Source: Actinoallomurus iriomotensis (lineage in GTDB: Bacteria; Actinomycetota; Actinomycetes; Streptosporangiales; Streptosporangiaceae). Taken from it: DNA of 64,000 nt. The translations under genes and the position numbers were made by a program. Of this stretch, positions 14,232 to 22,826 are shown in pieces. Each line of letters opens with the position of its first letter. Position 1 is the stretch's first letter. The DNA is taken from NCBI RefSeq assembly GCF_030269445.1, contig NZ_BSTJ01000011.1, positions 310,001-374,000 on the forward strand, in the 5' to 3' direction. The notes under the pieces are model-generated. The model did no database searches. It saw nothing but the letters and a program-made list of their open reading frames with translations, and was not told the DNA's origin.

Positions 14232-15443
14232 TCATGTGGCGGGCGCGACGAGGGGTGCGGCCGCCCGCCGCGCCCAGCGGACGGCGAACGGTGCGGCCAG
14301 CCCGGTCAGGGCGAACAGCGCCCCGACGACGTACCAGCCGGGGCGGCCCCAGGTGATGCAGAGCGCGATGAGCACGCTCGGCCCGACGGCTTCGGACAGC
14401 CCGGCGCCCAGGCCGAACACGCCGAGATACTGCCCGGTGGCATGCTCCGGGGCGAGGGCGAAGGACACCTCGAACCCCCCGCCGGAGTGCCACAGTTCGC
14501 CGACCGTGTGGACGACGACCGCGGCCATGAGCAGCGTCGCGGCGGCCCACGCGGGTGTCCCCGCGGACAGTGAGATCAGCGAGCAGGACACCAGGAAGGC
14601 CACGCCCGCGCGGCGGTAGGCGACTCCGCCGGCCGTGGGGTCGCTGATGCCGCGGCTGGCCCGTACCTGGAACACGACGACGATGACGGTGTTCACGACC
14701 ATCGTCCCCGACACGAGCCAGCGCGGAGCGGCGGTCGCCCCCACCAGCCACAGCGGGACGGCCACGGTGAGCACCTTGAACTGGACGGCCATGATGCCGT
14801 CGAGCGCGGTGAGCAGAAGATAGGGCCGGTCCCGCAGGGCGATCCAGCGGGGTCCGTAAACGCCGGGCTTCGCCGTGACCGGCGGGAGGAAGGCCAGGAT
14901 CGCCGCGGAGGCCGCGAAGGCGACCGCGTTGCCGATGACCAGCGTCTGGTACGCGGTGAGGGTGCCCACCTCGACGGCCCAGCCCGCCAGCAGGGCACCG
15001 AGGGAGATGCCGACATTGGTCACGGCGCGGAGATAGGCGCGGAACTCCTGCGGCCGGTCCCCGCCGTACCGCCTGATGATCGGACTGCGCGCGGCCAGCC
15101 CCGCCGCCTTGGCCCCGGTGGCCGCGCCCACCGCGAGAACGAACGGCCAGAACCCGTCCACCAGCACGAAGCCGGCCGTGGCCAGCGCCTGGACGACGAG
15201 GGTGGCCGCGTAGACGCCACGAGCGCCGCGCCGGTCCGCGAGATGCCCGACGGCGATGCCCATGGCCAGCGAGAGGAGGCCGGCCATGCCGAGCCCGAGC
15301 CCCACCTGGCTCGCCGGCAGATGCACCGCCTGGGTGAAGTACAGGACTCCGGCGGTGAGGTAGAGGCCGCTGCCGACGGTGTAGACGAAGTTCGAGGCCG
15401 CGACGACGCGCTGGGGTCGGGTGTCCGGGATCAGGTGGGGCAT
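14232..15443 (-). CDS. MFS transporter, 12-TM type
   Basis: The roughly 403-aa protein has about twelve hydrophobic segments and the MFS loop 2-3 signature in the form GHLADRRGARG (about residues 60-72). The family exports or imports small molecules by proton exchange; this type is usually annotated as a putative drug or metabolite exporter. The ATG at 15443 is chosen over a TTG six codons earlier because the upstream dyad would otherwise overlap the coding region. It is convergent with katG and close behind the DUF5753 regulator on the same strand. Confidence 0.8.
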   Translation of the reverse strand: MPHLIPDTRPQRVVAASNFVYTVGSGLYLTAGVLYFTQAVHLPASQVGLGLGMAGLLSLAMGIAVGHLADRRGARGVYAATLVVQALATAGFVLVDGFWPFVLAVGAATGAKAAGLAARSPIIRRYGGDRPQEFRAYLRAVTNVGISLGALLAGWAVEVGTLTAYQTLVIGNAVAFAASAAILAFLPPVTAKPGVYGPRWIALRDRPYLLLTALDGIMAVQFKVLTVAVPLWLVGATAAPRWLVSGTMVVNTVIVVVFQVRASRGISDPTAGGVAYRRAGVAFLVSCSLISLSAGTPAWAAATLLMAAVVVHTVGELWHSGGGFEVSFALAPEHATGQYLGVFGLGAGLSEAVGPSVLIALCITWGRPGWYVVGALFALTGLAAPFAVRWARRAAAPLVAPAT

Positions 15444-15453
15444 GACGCCATCT

Positions 15454-15474
15454 TGTTGCAACTAGCTCGCAACA
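15454..15474. promoter_or_regulatory. Dyad upstream of MFS gene
   Basis: TGTTGC (15454-15459) and GCAACA (15469-15474) form an inverted repeat with 9-bp spacing just ahead of the MFS start. GTTGC occurs again as a direct repeat between them on the minus strand. It looks like a repressor operator, but no regulator can be assigned. Confidence 0.35.
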
Positions 15475-15498
15475 GCAATAGCTATGCGCCTGGGGTCG

Positions 15499-16320
15499 TC
15501 ACAGGGCCTCCAGCGCCTTCTGGATGACGGATCGCGACTCCGTGATCGAGTAAGCGTGGCCTCGGAGCAGGTCGAACCGCATCGCGCAGGTCGCGACGGT
15601 GGGCGGTCGGTCGATCAGAGTTCCGTGTCCCGCCGATTCGAGGTAAACGACGTCGCTTTCGCCGTTGAACTCCAGGACCGTGAAACTTCCGGAGAACGCG
15701 ACATAGTAGTCGGTGTCCTGTGGAAGCACTTGAATGCTGATTTCCGGGTGCTCGGAGAGGCGCAGCAGATGGGCGAGCTGTTCGCGAACGGTGTCAGGCG
15801 ATCCGATTTTCCGGCGCAGCGCCACCTCGTCGATGACGAGGAAGATGTGCGGGGGATTCTTCCGGTCGAAGAGCGCCTTGCGTTCGGCCTGCGCCCGGAT
15901 CGTCTCGTCGATCTCGTCGGGGTTCATGACCTTTCCCAGCAGCGCGCGAGCGTAGTCGTCGGTCTGGAAGAGCGCCGGGATGAGACGCGTCTCGAACACG
16001 CGCATCGTGTTGGCGCTCCGCTCCAGCTCCAGGTACGCCGCTGAGCCGGGCGGCAGCGTCCCCAGGCGGCGCGTTCCCTTGATGAGTTTCCAGAATTCGA
16101 GGAACAGGCCGCCCAGCTTGAAGTACGTGTCGAGATCCTCGGCGAACGTTTTGGACGGAACGTTCCTCGCCGTCTCGATCTGGCCGACGAACTGCGGGCT
16201 GTAGCCCAGGGTCTCCGCGAGTTCGGTCCTGGTGAGGCCGGCGGCCTCGCGCATCTTCTGGAGCGCGATACCGAACGCTTGAATCGCCGGAGAGTCATGC
16301 GGATCGCGTTGCGCTGCCAT
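15499..16320 (-). CDS. XRE-type HTH regulator with DUF5753 domain
   Basis: The 273-aa protein has an N-terminal Cro/XRE helix-turn-helix (LTRTELAETLGYSPQFVGQIE at about residues 27-47). The rest is DUF5753, recognisable by RLIPALFQTDDYARALL and by the EISIQVLPQ and AFSGSFTVLEF strands. Such proteins are the WhiJ-like regulators of actinomycetes, usually paired with a small DUF397 protein and linked to development or antibiotic control. The ATG at 16320 follows AGGAG at about 9 nt. It is divergent from a second member at 16455. No DUF397 gene is seen on its own strand. Confidence 0.9.
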   Translation of the reverse strand: MAAQRDPHDSPAIQAFGIALQKMREAAGLTRTELAETLGYSPQFVGQIETARNVPSKTFAEDLDTYFKLGGLFLEFWKLIKGTRRLGTLPPGSAAYLELERSANTMRVFETRLIPALFQTDDYARALLGKVMNPDEIDETIRAQAERKALFDRKNPPHIFLVIDEVALRRKIGSPDTVREQLAHLLRLSEHPEISIQVLPQDTDYYVAFSGSFTVLEFNGESDVVYLESAGHGTLIDRPPTVATCAMRFDLLRGHAYSITESRSVIQKALEAL

Positions 16321-16359
16321 GAGAAATGGGGCTCCTGTCCGTAAATGTCGCATCGCCGT

Positions 16360-16378
16360 ATATCGCGGTTTCGCGTAT
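16360..16378. promoter_or_regulatory. Imperfect dyad between the two DUF5753 genes
   Basis: ATATCGCG, a GTTT loop, then CGCGTAT form a near-palindrome in the 134-bp divergent gap, which is relatively AT-rich. It is a candidate operator for one or both regulators. Confidence 0.3.
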
Positions 16379-16454
16379 CAGCATTGCGAGGACGGACTTA
16401 TATGTCACCATTCCCAGGTACTTCTGGAACTTCTCCCCCCTGGAGTGTGCGCCG

Positions 16455-17264
16455 ATGAACATCAATGAGTCGCCCGACCCGCGATCGTCGCTGTGGGCAT
16501 TCATGGCTTACCTGCTGCGCTTTCACCGGATGGAGCGCGGCATGTCCGGCGCCGCGCTGGCCGACCTGCTCAACTGCGCGCGTTCGTCGATTTCCCGACT
16601 GGAGAACGCCGACGCCAAGCTCACCGACGCACAGGCCGCGCAGGTGGACCAGGAGTGGAGAACCGGCGGGCTGTTCGGGCTGCTTCTGTACTACGCGCGT
16701 CTCGGTCACGAACCCAACTGGTTGAAGTCGTTCAACGAGTTGGTGGCTCGTGCCTTTGTCATCAAGATCTACTCTGGCCAGCTGATCCCTGGTCTGCTCC
16801 AGACGCCCGAGTACGCACGTGCGCTCTTCGTCGCCGGGCGAGAGCCGGACATTTCAAGCGCCGTGGAAGCGCGAATGGCGCGACAGGACCCGCTGCACAG
16901 ACCGAATCCGCCTGAAGTGTGGGTCCTGCTCGCCGAGACCGCGCTGCTGTGTCACGTAGGAGGCACGAAAGTCATGCGCGACCAGCTCGCCAGGCTGCTC
17001 GAACTTTCGGAGCTGCCCAACGTGATCCTGCGCGTGGTCCCCAACTCGGCAGGAGCCAATCTCGGTTTGGATGGTCCCTTCAAGATCGTGACGGTCAAGG
17101 AAGGGTCGGTGGCCTACTTGGATGCTTTGAACGGTGGAAGACTGGCGCCGGAGACATCCGAGGTGGCCGAACTCGACGCCAGGTTCAATCGGATCGGGGC
17201 GGTGGCTGAGCCGATGGACTCGTCACGTCGTCTGATCCGGGAAGTGATGGAGACCTTCACATGA
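16455..17264 (+). CDS. XRE-type HTH regulator with DUF5753 domain (second copy)
   Basis: The 269-aa protein has the HTH at about residues 25-50 (GMSGAALADLLNCARSSISR) followed by DUF5753, with GQLIPGLLQTPEYARALF and the strand ILRVVPNSAG. It is a distant paralogue of the neighbour at 15499. The ATG at 16455 is chosen because residues upstream of it in frame do not look like protein of this family. Its stop overlaps the start of the small DUF397 gene by 4 nt (ATGA), the usual translational coupling of WhiJ-like pairs. Codon choice here is slightly less GC-biased than in the neighbouring metabolic genes. Confidence 0.9.
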   Translation: MNINESPDPRSSLWAFMAYLLRFHRMERGMSGAALADLLNCARSSISRLENADAKLTDAQAAQVDQEWRTGGLFGLLLYYARLGHEPNWLKSFNELVARAFVIKIYSGQLIPGLLQTPEYARALFVAGREPDISSAVEARMARQDPLHRPNPPEVWVLLAETALLCHVGGTKVMRDQLARLLELSELPNVILRVVPNSAGANLGLDGPFKIVTVKEGSVAYLDALNGGRLAPETSEVAELDARFNRIGAVAEPMDSSRRLIREVMETFT

Positions 17265-17404
17265 CCTCGACGGTATGGCGGAAGAGCAGCTGGACCGAAT
17301 CCGGCACGTCGTCTCAGTGTGTGGAAGTGGCGGAGCTGCCGAGTACGACCGTTGCGGGGGAGCGCGATGGACATTCCACTGACGGAGTTCGAGCCGAGCG
17401 GTGA
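17261..17404 (+). CDS. DUF397 small protein, C-terminally shortened
   Basis: This 47-aa gene begins at an ATGA overlap with the DUF5753 regulator. Residues 5-27 carry the DUF397 hallmark WRKSSW...SQCVEVAELP. The normal continuation (VAVRDSKDPDGP followed by FTPAEW) is eroded: only VAGERDGHSTDG is left before a stop. Full-length members are about 60-70 aa. The 3' 38 bp overlap the start of the phosphorylase gene in another frame, so the end of the domain seems to have been overwritten by that gene. It may still act as the small partner of the regulator. Confidence 0.7.
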   Translation: MTSTVWRKSSWTESGTSSQCVEVAELPSTTVAGERDGHSTDGVRAER

Positions 17405-18122
17405 CGGTCTGGTCCCGCCGACCCCTCCGCCGCTGAGCGAGCAACTGCCCGAGCGCGTCGTGATGTGCTTCTTCCCCGAGATCGTCGACGGCCTCGGAGA
17501 GACGCACGGCGCGCGACGCATCGGCGCGTACTCCCGCGAACTCGGCGGTCACGCCGTCTACCGGCTCGTCCATGACGGTGTGCCGGTCGCCGTGTTCCAC
17601 CCCGGCGTCGGCGCGCCCCTCGCCGTGCAGCACTTCGAGAAGGCGATCGCGGCCGGCGGACGGTACTTCGTCGCCTGCGGCGGTGCGGGCGCCGTACGGC
17701 CCGGCCTGGCGCTCGGTCACGTCGTCGTGCCGGACGCCGCCGTACGCGACGAGGGCACTTCGTACCACTACGCCGCGCCCTCCCGCCTGATGAGCGCCGA
17801 CCCGTCCGCGGTGGAGACGGCCGTGGCCACGCTCGCCGCACACGACATTCCCCACGTCACCGGCACGACCTGGACGACGGACGCCCCGTTCCGCGAGACC
17901 CCCGAGCGCGTACGGGCGCGCCGCGAGGAGGGCTGCCTGACGGTCGAGATGGAGACCGCCGCGTTCCTCGCCGTCGCGCGCTTCCGCGACGTGCGGTTCG
18001 CCCAGTACCTCTACGCGGGCGACGACGTGAGCGGCCAGGCCTGGGATCACCGCGCGTGGACGACGGCCACCGTACGGCCGGAACTGCTCGGGCTCGCCGT
18101 CGAGACGGTCACCCGGCTGTGA
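17367..18122 (+). CDS. Nucleoside phosphorylase-superfamily protein (PNP_UDP_1)
   Basis: The 251-aa protein has family features. These are a glycine-rich segment VACGGAGAVRPGLALGHVVVP (phosphate and base region), then DEGTSYHY, and the ribose-binding VEMETAA motif near residues 192-198. Uridine phosphorylases and purine nucleoside phosphorylases share these, but the overall sequence is divergent, so the base specificity is open. The ATG at 17367 follows GGGGAG by about 4 nt. It overlaps the DUF397 gene and so is translationally linked to the regulator pair, which suggests that this enzyme is the output of that regulatory module. Confidence 0.8.
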   Translation: MDIPLTEFEPSGDGLVPPTPPPLSEQLPERVVMCFFPEIVDGLGETHGARRIGAYSRELGGHAVYRLVHDGVPVAVFHPGVGAPLAVQHFEKAIAAGGRYFVACGGAGAVRPGLALGHVVVPDAAVRDEGTSYHYAAPSRLMSADPSAVETAVATLAAHDIPHVTGTTWTTDAPFRETPERVRARREEGCLTVEMETAAFLAVARFRDVRFAQYLYAGDDVSGQAWDHRAWTTATVRPELLGLAVETVTRL

Positions 18123-18156
18123 ACGCCGGAGCCTGCCAAGGGAGGGCGGCGGCATG

Positions 18157-18181
18157 GGCGGCCGGGAGTGCCCCGGCCGCC
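18157..18181. terminator. Bidirectional terminator-like hairpin
   Basis: GGCGGCCGGG (18157-18166) and its exact complement (18172-18181) flank a 5-nt loop between two convergent genes. There is no T-tract. Confidence 0.7.
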
Positions 18182-18192
18182 ACTGCCTGAGG

Positions 18193-19833
18193 TCAGCGCG
18201 CGGAGAAGGTGATGATCTGAGCGGTGCCCGGGGCCACCGTGACGGTCGACCTGCCGCCGGAGACCCGCACCGGGGTGGTGCCCGGCCGGCCGGACGGGAC
18301 GCCGCGGTCGGAGAGGGTACGGTCGCCGAGCGAGATGGCGGAGGCGTCCACCGAGGCCAGGCCGTCCGTGGCGGAGGTCCGCAGCGTCACCGCGTCGCCG
18401 CTGCGGTAGGCGGACGGAAGGTTCACCGTCACGTCGTCGTCGCCGGTCGAGGCGGCCGGGTCCTGGACGTTGATCAGGACCATCGTCAGCGCTCCGTTCC
18501 GCCCTTCGACCGCGTACGCGCGCAGCCGCGACAGGGCGGTGTCCGGCAGGCCGACGTCGAGGAACCTTCCCTCGGGGACCTGGTGGAACGCCCACAGCCC
18601 GTAGTACAGCGGCGCGGCCGACAGCCGGTTGGAGTCCAGCGCGTGCTGGTCCGCGGCGCAGAACGCCCCGTAGTACCGGTAGGAGATCGGGTAGTCCTTC
18701 GAGTCACGCGCCTTGAAGTCGCCGCAGATCGCCGCGGTGTTGGTGTGGAACTGCACCTGGGAGACGCGGCTCTGGGCGGTCTGCAGGAGGTAGTCCAGCG
18801 ACCACAGGCTGGTCGCGTAGGCGTCGCTGACTCCGGGCTGGCCACTGCAGGACGCGCTGTTGGACTCATTGATCACCGCGGGTATCCCGCTGTTCAGGCG
18901 GCCGGTGATGTCCATGATGCCGGTCAGCTTGTTCCGGTCGGTGACGTACGTGTCCGGCGACAGCAACCCCGCGATCGTGGCGTTCGACGAACCGCAGTGG
19001 CTCTGCGGGTACAGGTGGTTGGTGAACTCGGCGATCATCTGCCGCGGGTCGCTGCCCGTGTCGGCCTGCACGGCGGCCACGAACCCGTCGAGCTGGGTGT
19101 TGGTCTTGGCGGTGTTCGCCGACGGTCCGGTGACCTTGATGTTCGCGTGCGGCACCGCCTGCTTGATGGCCGCGTGGTACTGCTTCATCGTCGCGTAGTA
19201 CTCGGCCGGGGTCAGCGTCGTGACGTTGTCGTACTCGTTGCCGATCTCCACGGCCAGCAGGTCGTCGCCGAGGATCTCGTGCGCCGCCTTCACCTCCGCG
19301 ACGGCCTGGTCGAGCGTCACCGGCGGGGACGGATCCTTGGTGGGAGACTTGATCTTCGACGGATCGATGATCTTCTTCAGCGGCACGCCGAGGGTGGCCT
19401 TCCAGCCGCTGTCGCGCAGCAGGGCCTTCAGCCGGATGAGATCGGACCGGTCCACCCGGCCGCCGATCGCCTCCGGGGGCGTGGGGGCGTCGCGGTAGGC
19501 GCCGAACGCCGGCCAGACCAGGTCCATCGAGTAGCCGCCCAGCCGCAGCACGCCGTGCCGGCCGAGCGTCTTGAGCCACTGCGACATCCGCGGCTTGGTC
19601 AGGAACCCGTGCGCGAGGTCGGCCGACTCGACGGAGAAGCCGAGATTCTCGCCGGTGATCGCCCCGGAGTCCGGGACGCCTCTCGGGGTCAGGGTGATCG
19701 CGGTGGAGTCGGCCGGAGCGGCCGGTGCCGCCACCGCGACCGAGGCGGTCAGCGCGGTCGCCAACCCGACGGCCGACAACGATCTCCGGATGACTCCGCC
19801 CGTACCGCGACGACTCACGATCTCTCTCACCAT
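18193..19833 (-). CDS. Secreted GH79-like glycoside hydrolase A
   Basis: The 546-aa protein starts with a Tat/Sec-type signal (residues 1-42, RR at 8-9 and 16-17, hydrophobic core, AAPA region). A (beta/alpha)8 catalytic domain follows, with LRLGGYSMDLVW near 96-107, the acid/base Glu200 in EIGNEYD and the likely nucleophile Glu323 in VINESNS. A C-terminal beta-sandwich begins at about 445. This is the layout of GH79 enzymes (beta-glucuronidases and heparanase relatives), so the inferred role is cleavage of glucuronic-acid-type glycans outside the cell; the substrate is not proven. The ATG at 19833 has GGGAG 7 nt upstream. Its promoter carries the LacI-type operator shared with the gene at 21179. 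Confidence 0.85.
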   Translation of the reverse strand: MVREIVSRRGTGGVIRRSLSAVGLATALTASVAVAAPAAPADSTAITLTPRGVPDSGAITGENLGFSVESADLAHGFLTKPRMSQWLKTLGRHGVLRLGGYSMDLVWPAFGAYRDAPTPPEAIGGRVDRSDLIRLKALLRDSGWKATLGVPLKKIIDPSKIKSPTKDPSPPVTLDQAVAEVKAAHEILGDDLLAVEIGNEYDNVTTLTPAEYYATMKQYHAAIKQAVPHANIKVTGPSANTAKTNTQLDGFVAAVQADTGSDPRQMIAEFTNHLYPQSHCGSSNATIAGLLSPDTYVTDRNKLTGIMDITGRLNSGIPAVINESNSASCSGQPGVSDAYATSLWSLDYLLQTAQSRVSQVQFHTNTAAICGDFKARDSKDYPISYRYYGAFCAADQHALDSNRLSAAPLYYGLWAFHQVPEGRFLDVGLPDTALSRLRAYAVEGRNGALTMVLINVQDPAASTGDDDVTVNLPSAYRSGDAVTLRTSATDGLASVDASAISLGDRTLSDRGVPSGRPGTTPVRVSGGRSTVTVAPGTAQIITFSAR

Positions 19834-19896
19834 GTGCAGGCTCCCAGTGTCCATGTCGCTGCCGTCGTGAGACGGACTCGTCTGAGGTCAGCCCCG

Positions 19897-19947
19897 AGAA
19901 ACCGGTTTCTGAGGATGCAGTCCAGCACCGTTCGCACCGCGCGTCAA
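19897..19947 (-). promoter_or_regulatory. Promoter and LacI operator of glycosidase A
   Basis: Reading leftwards, TTGACG (19942-19947), a 17-bp spacer and TGGACT (19919-19924) form the promoter. The perfect palindrome AGAAACCGGTTTCT (19897-19910) follows 8 bp after the -10, around or just past the transcription start. A central CpG in a 14-bp palindrome is typical of LacI-family operators. Bound repressor would block initiation. Confidence 0.75.
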
Positions 19948-20022
19948 TAGATCACCGACCCCCGTTCGGCGGGCCTGACCCGTATCGGCCCTCGTCGCGC
20001 CCTCGACGGTTACCGTTGGCGT

Positions 20023-21075
20023 GTGCCTGCGAAACGCGATCCGTCCGGTGCCGGCGGGCGCCGGGTGACCATCGCCGACGTCGCCCGGAAGGCCGGCGTC
20101 TCACGCGCCACCGTGTCACGGGTCCTCAACGGCCAGGACACCGTGGACCCGGTGCTGGCCGGACGTGTCCGCCAGGTCAGCCGCCGCCTCGGCTACCACC
20201 CGAGCGCCATCGCGCAGGGCCTGGCGCGCGGGGCGAGCCACACGGTCGGCGTCGTCGTCCCCGACCTGGCCAACCCGTTCTTCCCCGAGGTGGTCAAGGC
20301 GCTGACGGTCGCGGCCGGCAAGGACGGCTTCAGCGTCGTGGTCGCCGACTCGGACGAGGACCCCGAGGCCGAACTGCGCCTGATCCAGGACGTCTCCCGC
20401 CGGGTGGACGGTCTGGTCCTGTGCTCCCCGCGCGCCGGGATCGCGGACCTGCGCCGCGTCGTCCGCAAGGGGCTGCCGACGGTGTGCACCAATCGGATGG
20501 TCGACCCGCCGTTGACCGCCTCGGTCATGATCGACTCAGGCCGGGGAATGCAGGCGGTCATCCGGCACCTGACCGAGCTCGGGCACCGCAGGATCGCCTA
20601 CCTGGCCGGGCCGTCCTCCTCCTCGTCGAACGCCGACCGGCTGGGCGCGCTGGAGCGGAGCCTGCCCGGCGCGGTCGTGATCCCGACCGGCTCGAAGAGT
20701 CAGGAGGGCTACGCCTCGGCCGCCGCGGCGGCCGAGGCCGGTGCCACCGCCGTCATCTGCTTCAACGACCTGGTCGCGTTCGGGGCGCTCGCCCGGCTCC
20801 GTGCGCTCGGCGTCGCGGTCCCGGGGGAGATGTCGGTGGTGGGGTTCGACGACATCCCCGCCGCCGACTTCGTCCATCCCGCGCTGACGACCGTCCGCCT
20901 GCCAAAGGCCGAGCTGGGCCGGAGGAGCTGGGAGGTCCTGCGCGACCAGCTCGGCGACCACGGGGCCGGCGCGTCGGTCCGCCTGGAGCCGACCCTCGTC
21001 GTGCGGGAGTCGACCGGCAAGGCGATCGGTGCCACGGAAGACGCGGTCGCCGTCGGGGAACGCGCGGGCGGCTGA
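20023..21075 (+). CDS. LacI-family transcriptional repressor of the GH79-like pair
   Basis: The 350-aa protein has the LacI HTH and hinge at residues about 14-65 (VTIADVARKAGVSRATVSRV, hinge ending near LARGASHTVGVVVPD). A periplasmic-binding-protein-like effector domain follows, with the usual closing strands (VVGFDDIPAADFVHPALTTVRLP). It sits between two glycosidase genes whose promoters carry identical palindromes, so it very likely represses both and responds to a released sugar or uronate. The GTG at 20023 lacks a ribosome site. A -10-like TACCGT lies 6 nt upstream (20011-20016), so the mRNA may be leaderless. No copy of the palindrome lies at its own start. Confidence 0.93.
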   Translation: MPAKRDPSGAGGRRVTIADVARKAGVSRATVSRVLNGQDTVDPVLAGRVRQVSRRLGYHPSAIAQGLARGASHTVGVVVPDLANPFFPEVVKALTVAAGKDGFSVVVADSDEDPEAELRLIQDVSRRVDGLVLCSPRAGIADLRRVVRKGLPTVCTNRMVDPPLTASVMIDSGRGMQAVIRHLTELGHRRIAYLAGPSSSSSNADRLGALERSLPGAVVIPTGSKSQEGYASAAAAAEAGATAVICFNDLVAFGALARLRALGVAVPGEMSVVGFDDIPAADFVHPALTTVRLPKAELGRRSWEVLRDQLGDHGAGASVRLEPTLVVRESTGKAIGATEDAVAVGERAGG

Positions 21076-21102
21076 ACGCCCGGCCGGATTCACGGCCGGC
21101 TA

Positions 21103-21153
21103 TTGACCCCTTCCGTGATCGGTGCTGAACTGCCTCCTCAGAAACCGGTTTCT
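21103..21153 (+). promoter_or_regulatory. Promoter and LacI operator of glycosidase B
   Basis: TTGACC (21103-21108), a 17-bp spacer and TGAACT (21126-21131) are followed 8 bp later by the palindrome AGAAACCGGTTTCT (21140-21153). The block 21120-21166 is the reverse complement of 19884-19930 with only two differences in 47 bp, so the two regulatory regions share a recent common origin. Confidence 0.78.
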
Positions 21154-21178
21154 CGGGGCTGACCTCGGGAGGAGTTCC

Positions 21179-22804
21179 ATGACGGTGAGCCATCGACGCT
21201 GCCTTGCCACCCTGATCGCGTTCGGTGCGCTGGTCATCGCGCCCGCCACGAGCGCCGCGGCGGTGTCGTCACCGCCGCGGGCGTCCGTGACCCTCGACCC
21301 CGCGCACGAGAACCAGGGCCGCATCCCGAGCCATTTCGTCGGCTTCAGCGTTGAATGGTCGCTGGTCGAGCGGTACATGGGGCCGGCCGCGCGCAACGCC
21401 TTCGCGAACCTGCTGGGCAACCTGGGCACGGGCGTGCTGCGCGTCGGCGGCTCTTCCCAGGACCTCATGCCGTTCGAGCCGGACGCACCCGACAGCGACC
21501 AGGTGATCACCCCGACGGACCTGAGCGCCATCCGCTCCACGCTCGACGCGGTGAACGGCCGGAGCCGGACGCCGTCGTGGGGCGTCGTCCTCGGCACGGC
21601 GATGGCGCCGCCCAGCGCGTCGCGGCCGTTCGCCGGCCCCGACCATGCCCGCGCCTTCGTCCGGCAGGGCGTCGAACCGGCGTTCGCCGGCGCGGAACGG
21701 GACATCGCCGGCATCGAGCTCGGCAACGAGCCGGACCTGTCCTACCACTCCGACCTCGACGCCTACCTGAGCGACCTGAACGCGTACGCCGACCCGGACG
21801 TCACGGGTCCCCTCCCCGTGATCGTCCCCAACACCAGCGAGGACATCCTGCCCTGGCAGGACATCGACCAGCGCACCGTGCCCACGCGGTTCTTCTGGGA
21901 CTGGCCGCGGATCCTCGACACGGCCGCGCCGCTGACGCGGGCACGGGCCGGGGCGTTCGGCGCGTACGCGAGCGACCACTTCTACCCGCTGGCGCGCACC
22001 TGCCCGAACAAGCCGTACCGCTGTCCGAGCATCGGCGCCCTGCTCTCCGACGAGCACATGGCGAGCCTGGACTACCAGGTGTACGCCCACGCGGGCGAGG
22101 CACGCGATCACGGTCTCGGCTACCGCCTGGAGGAGACGAACACCGCGGCGGGGCGCGGGGCGGACGGCGTGAGCAACGTCGCGGCCGCCGCGGCGTACGG
22201 GCTCGACCTGATGTTCCACGCGGCCTGCCCGCAGCCCCCCGCCGACCCCGCCGCGAACGCCACGTGCGGCACCGGCGCCGTCGGGGTCAACTTCCACAAC
22301 GCCGAAGTACGCGCGTTCTTCGCGCCGGAGGAGGGCAACGGCTACTACAACGCGATCGACTACGACGTCACCCCCGCCATGGGCGCGCCGACGGCCGCGC
22401 CGCTGTACTACGCCGCCCTGATGTTCGGCCGGTTCGCCCAAGGCGGCACCGGCCTGCGCCCGGTGCCGGTGACGGCGGACGATCCGGGCGCGGCGCAGGT
22501 CAAGGCATGGCGCGTCGAAGGCGGATCCGGCGAGCGGCGGCTGTTCCTCATCAACAAGGGCGATCACCCGGTGACGCTCACGGTGTCCGCGCCCGGCTCC
22601 ACCGCGCTGGTCGACCGGATGACCCCCTACGATCCGTCCGGCGCCGGTCGTACGCTCGACGCGCCGCAGGTACGGGTCGACGGCCGCCAGGTCGCCGCCG
22701 ACGGGAGCTGGCCGGGATTCCGCCCTGCGGCCCAACGGATCCACGGCCACCGGATGACCGTGACCGTCGCGGCCGGCGAGGCCTGCGTGATCACCGGCGG
22801 ATAG
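21179..22804 (+). CDS. Secreted GH79-like glycoside hydrolase B
   Basis: The 541-aa protein has an N-terminal signal peptide (about residues 1-28, ending ATSAAA). The catalytic barrel contains LRVGGSSQDLMPF near 87-99, the acid/base Glu184 in IELGNEPD and the probable nucleophile Glu319 in LEETNT. A C-terminal beta domain follows (about 430-541). It is clearly the same fold as enzyme A but strongly diverged in sequence, so the two may act on different linkages of one polymer. The ATG at 21179 has GGGAGGAG about 5 nt upstream. It lies 103 bp after the LacI gene with its own repressed promoter. Confidence 0.85.
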   Translation: MTVSHRRCLATLIAFGALVIAPATSAAAVSSPPRASVTLDPAHENQGRIPSHFVGFSVEWSLVERYMGPAARNAFANLLGNLGTGVLRVGGSSQDLMPFEPDAPDSDQVITPTDLSAIRSTLDAVNGRSRTPSWGVVLGTAMAPPSASRPFAGPDHARAFVRQGVEPAFAGAERDIAGIELGNEPDLSYHSDLDAYLSDLNAYADPDVTGPLPVIVPNTSEDILPWQDIDQRTVPTRFFWDWPRILDTAAPLTRARAGAFGAYASDHFYPLARTCPNKPYRCPSIGALLSDEHMASLDYQVYAHAGEARDHGLGYRLEETNTAAGRGADGVSNVAAAAAYGLDLMFHAACPQPPADPAANATCGTGAVGVNFHNAEVRAFFAPEEGNGYYNAIDYDVTPAMGAPTAAPLYYAALMFGRFAQGGTGLRPVPVTADDPGAAQVKAWRVEGGSGERRLFLINKGDHPVTLTVSAPGSTALVDRMTPYDPSGAGRTLDAPQVRVDGRQVAADGSWPGFRPAAQRIHGHRMTVTVAAGEACVITGG

Positions 22805-22826
22805 CGCGGTCGCCGGGGTCTTGGCG

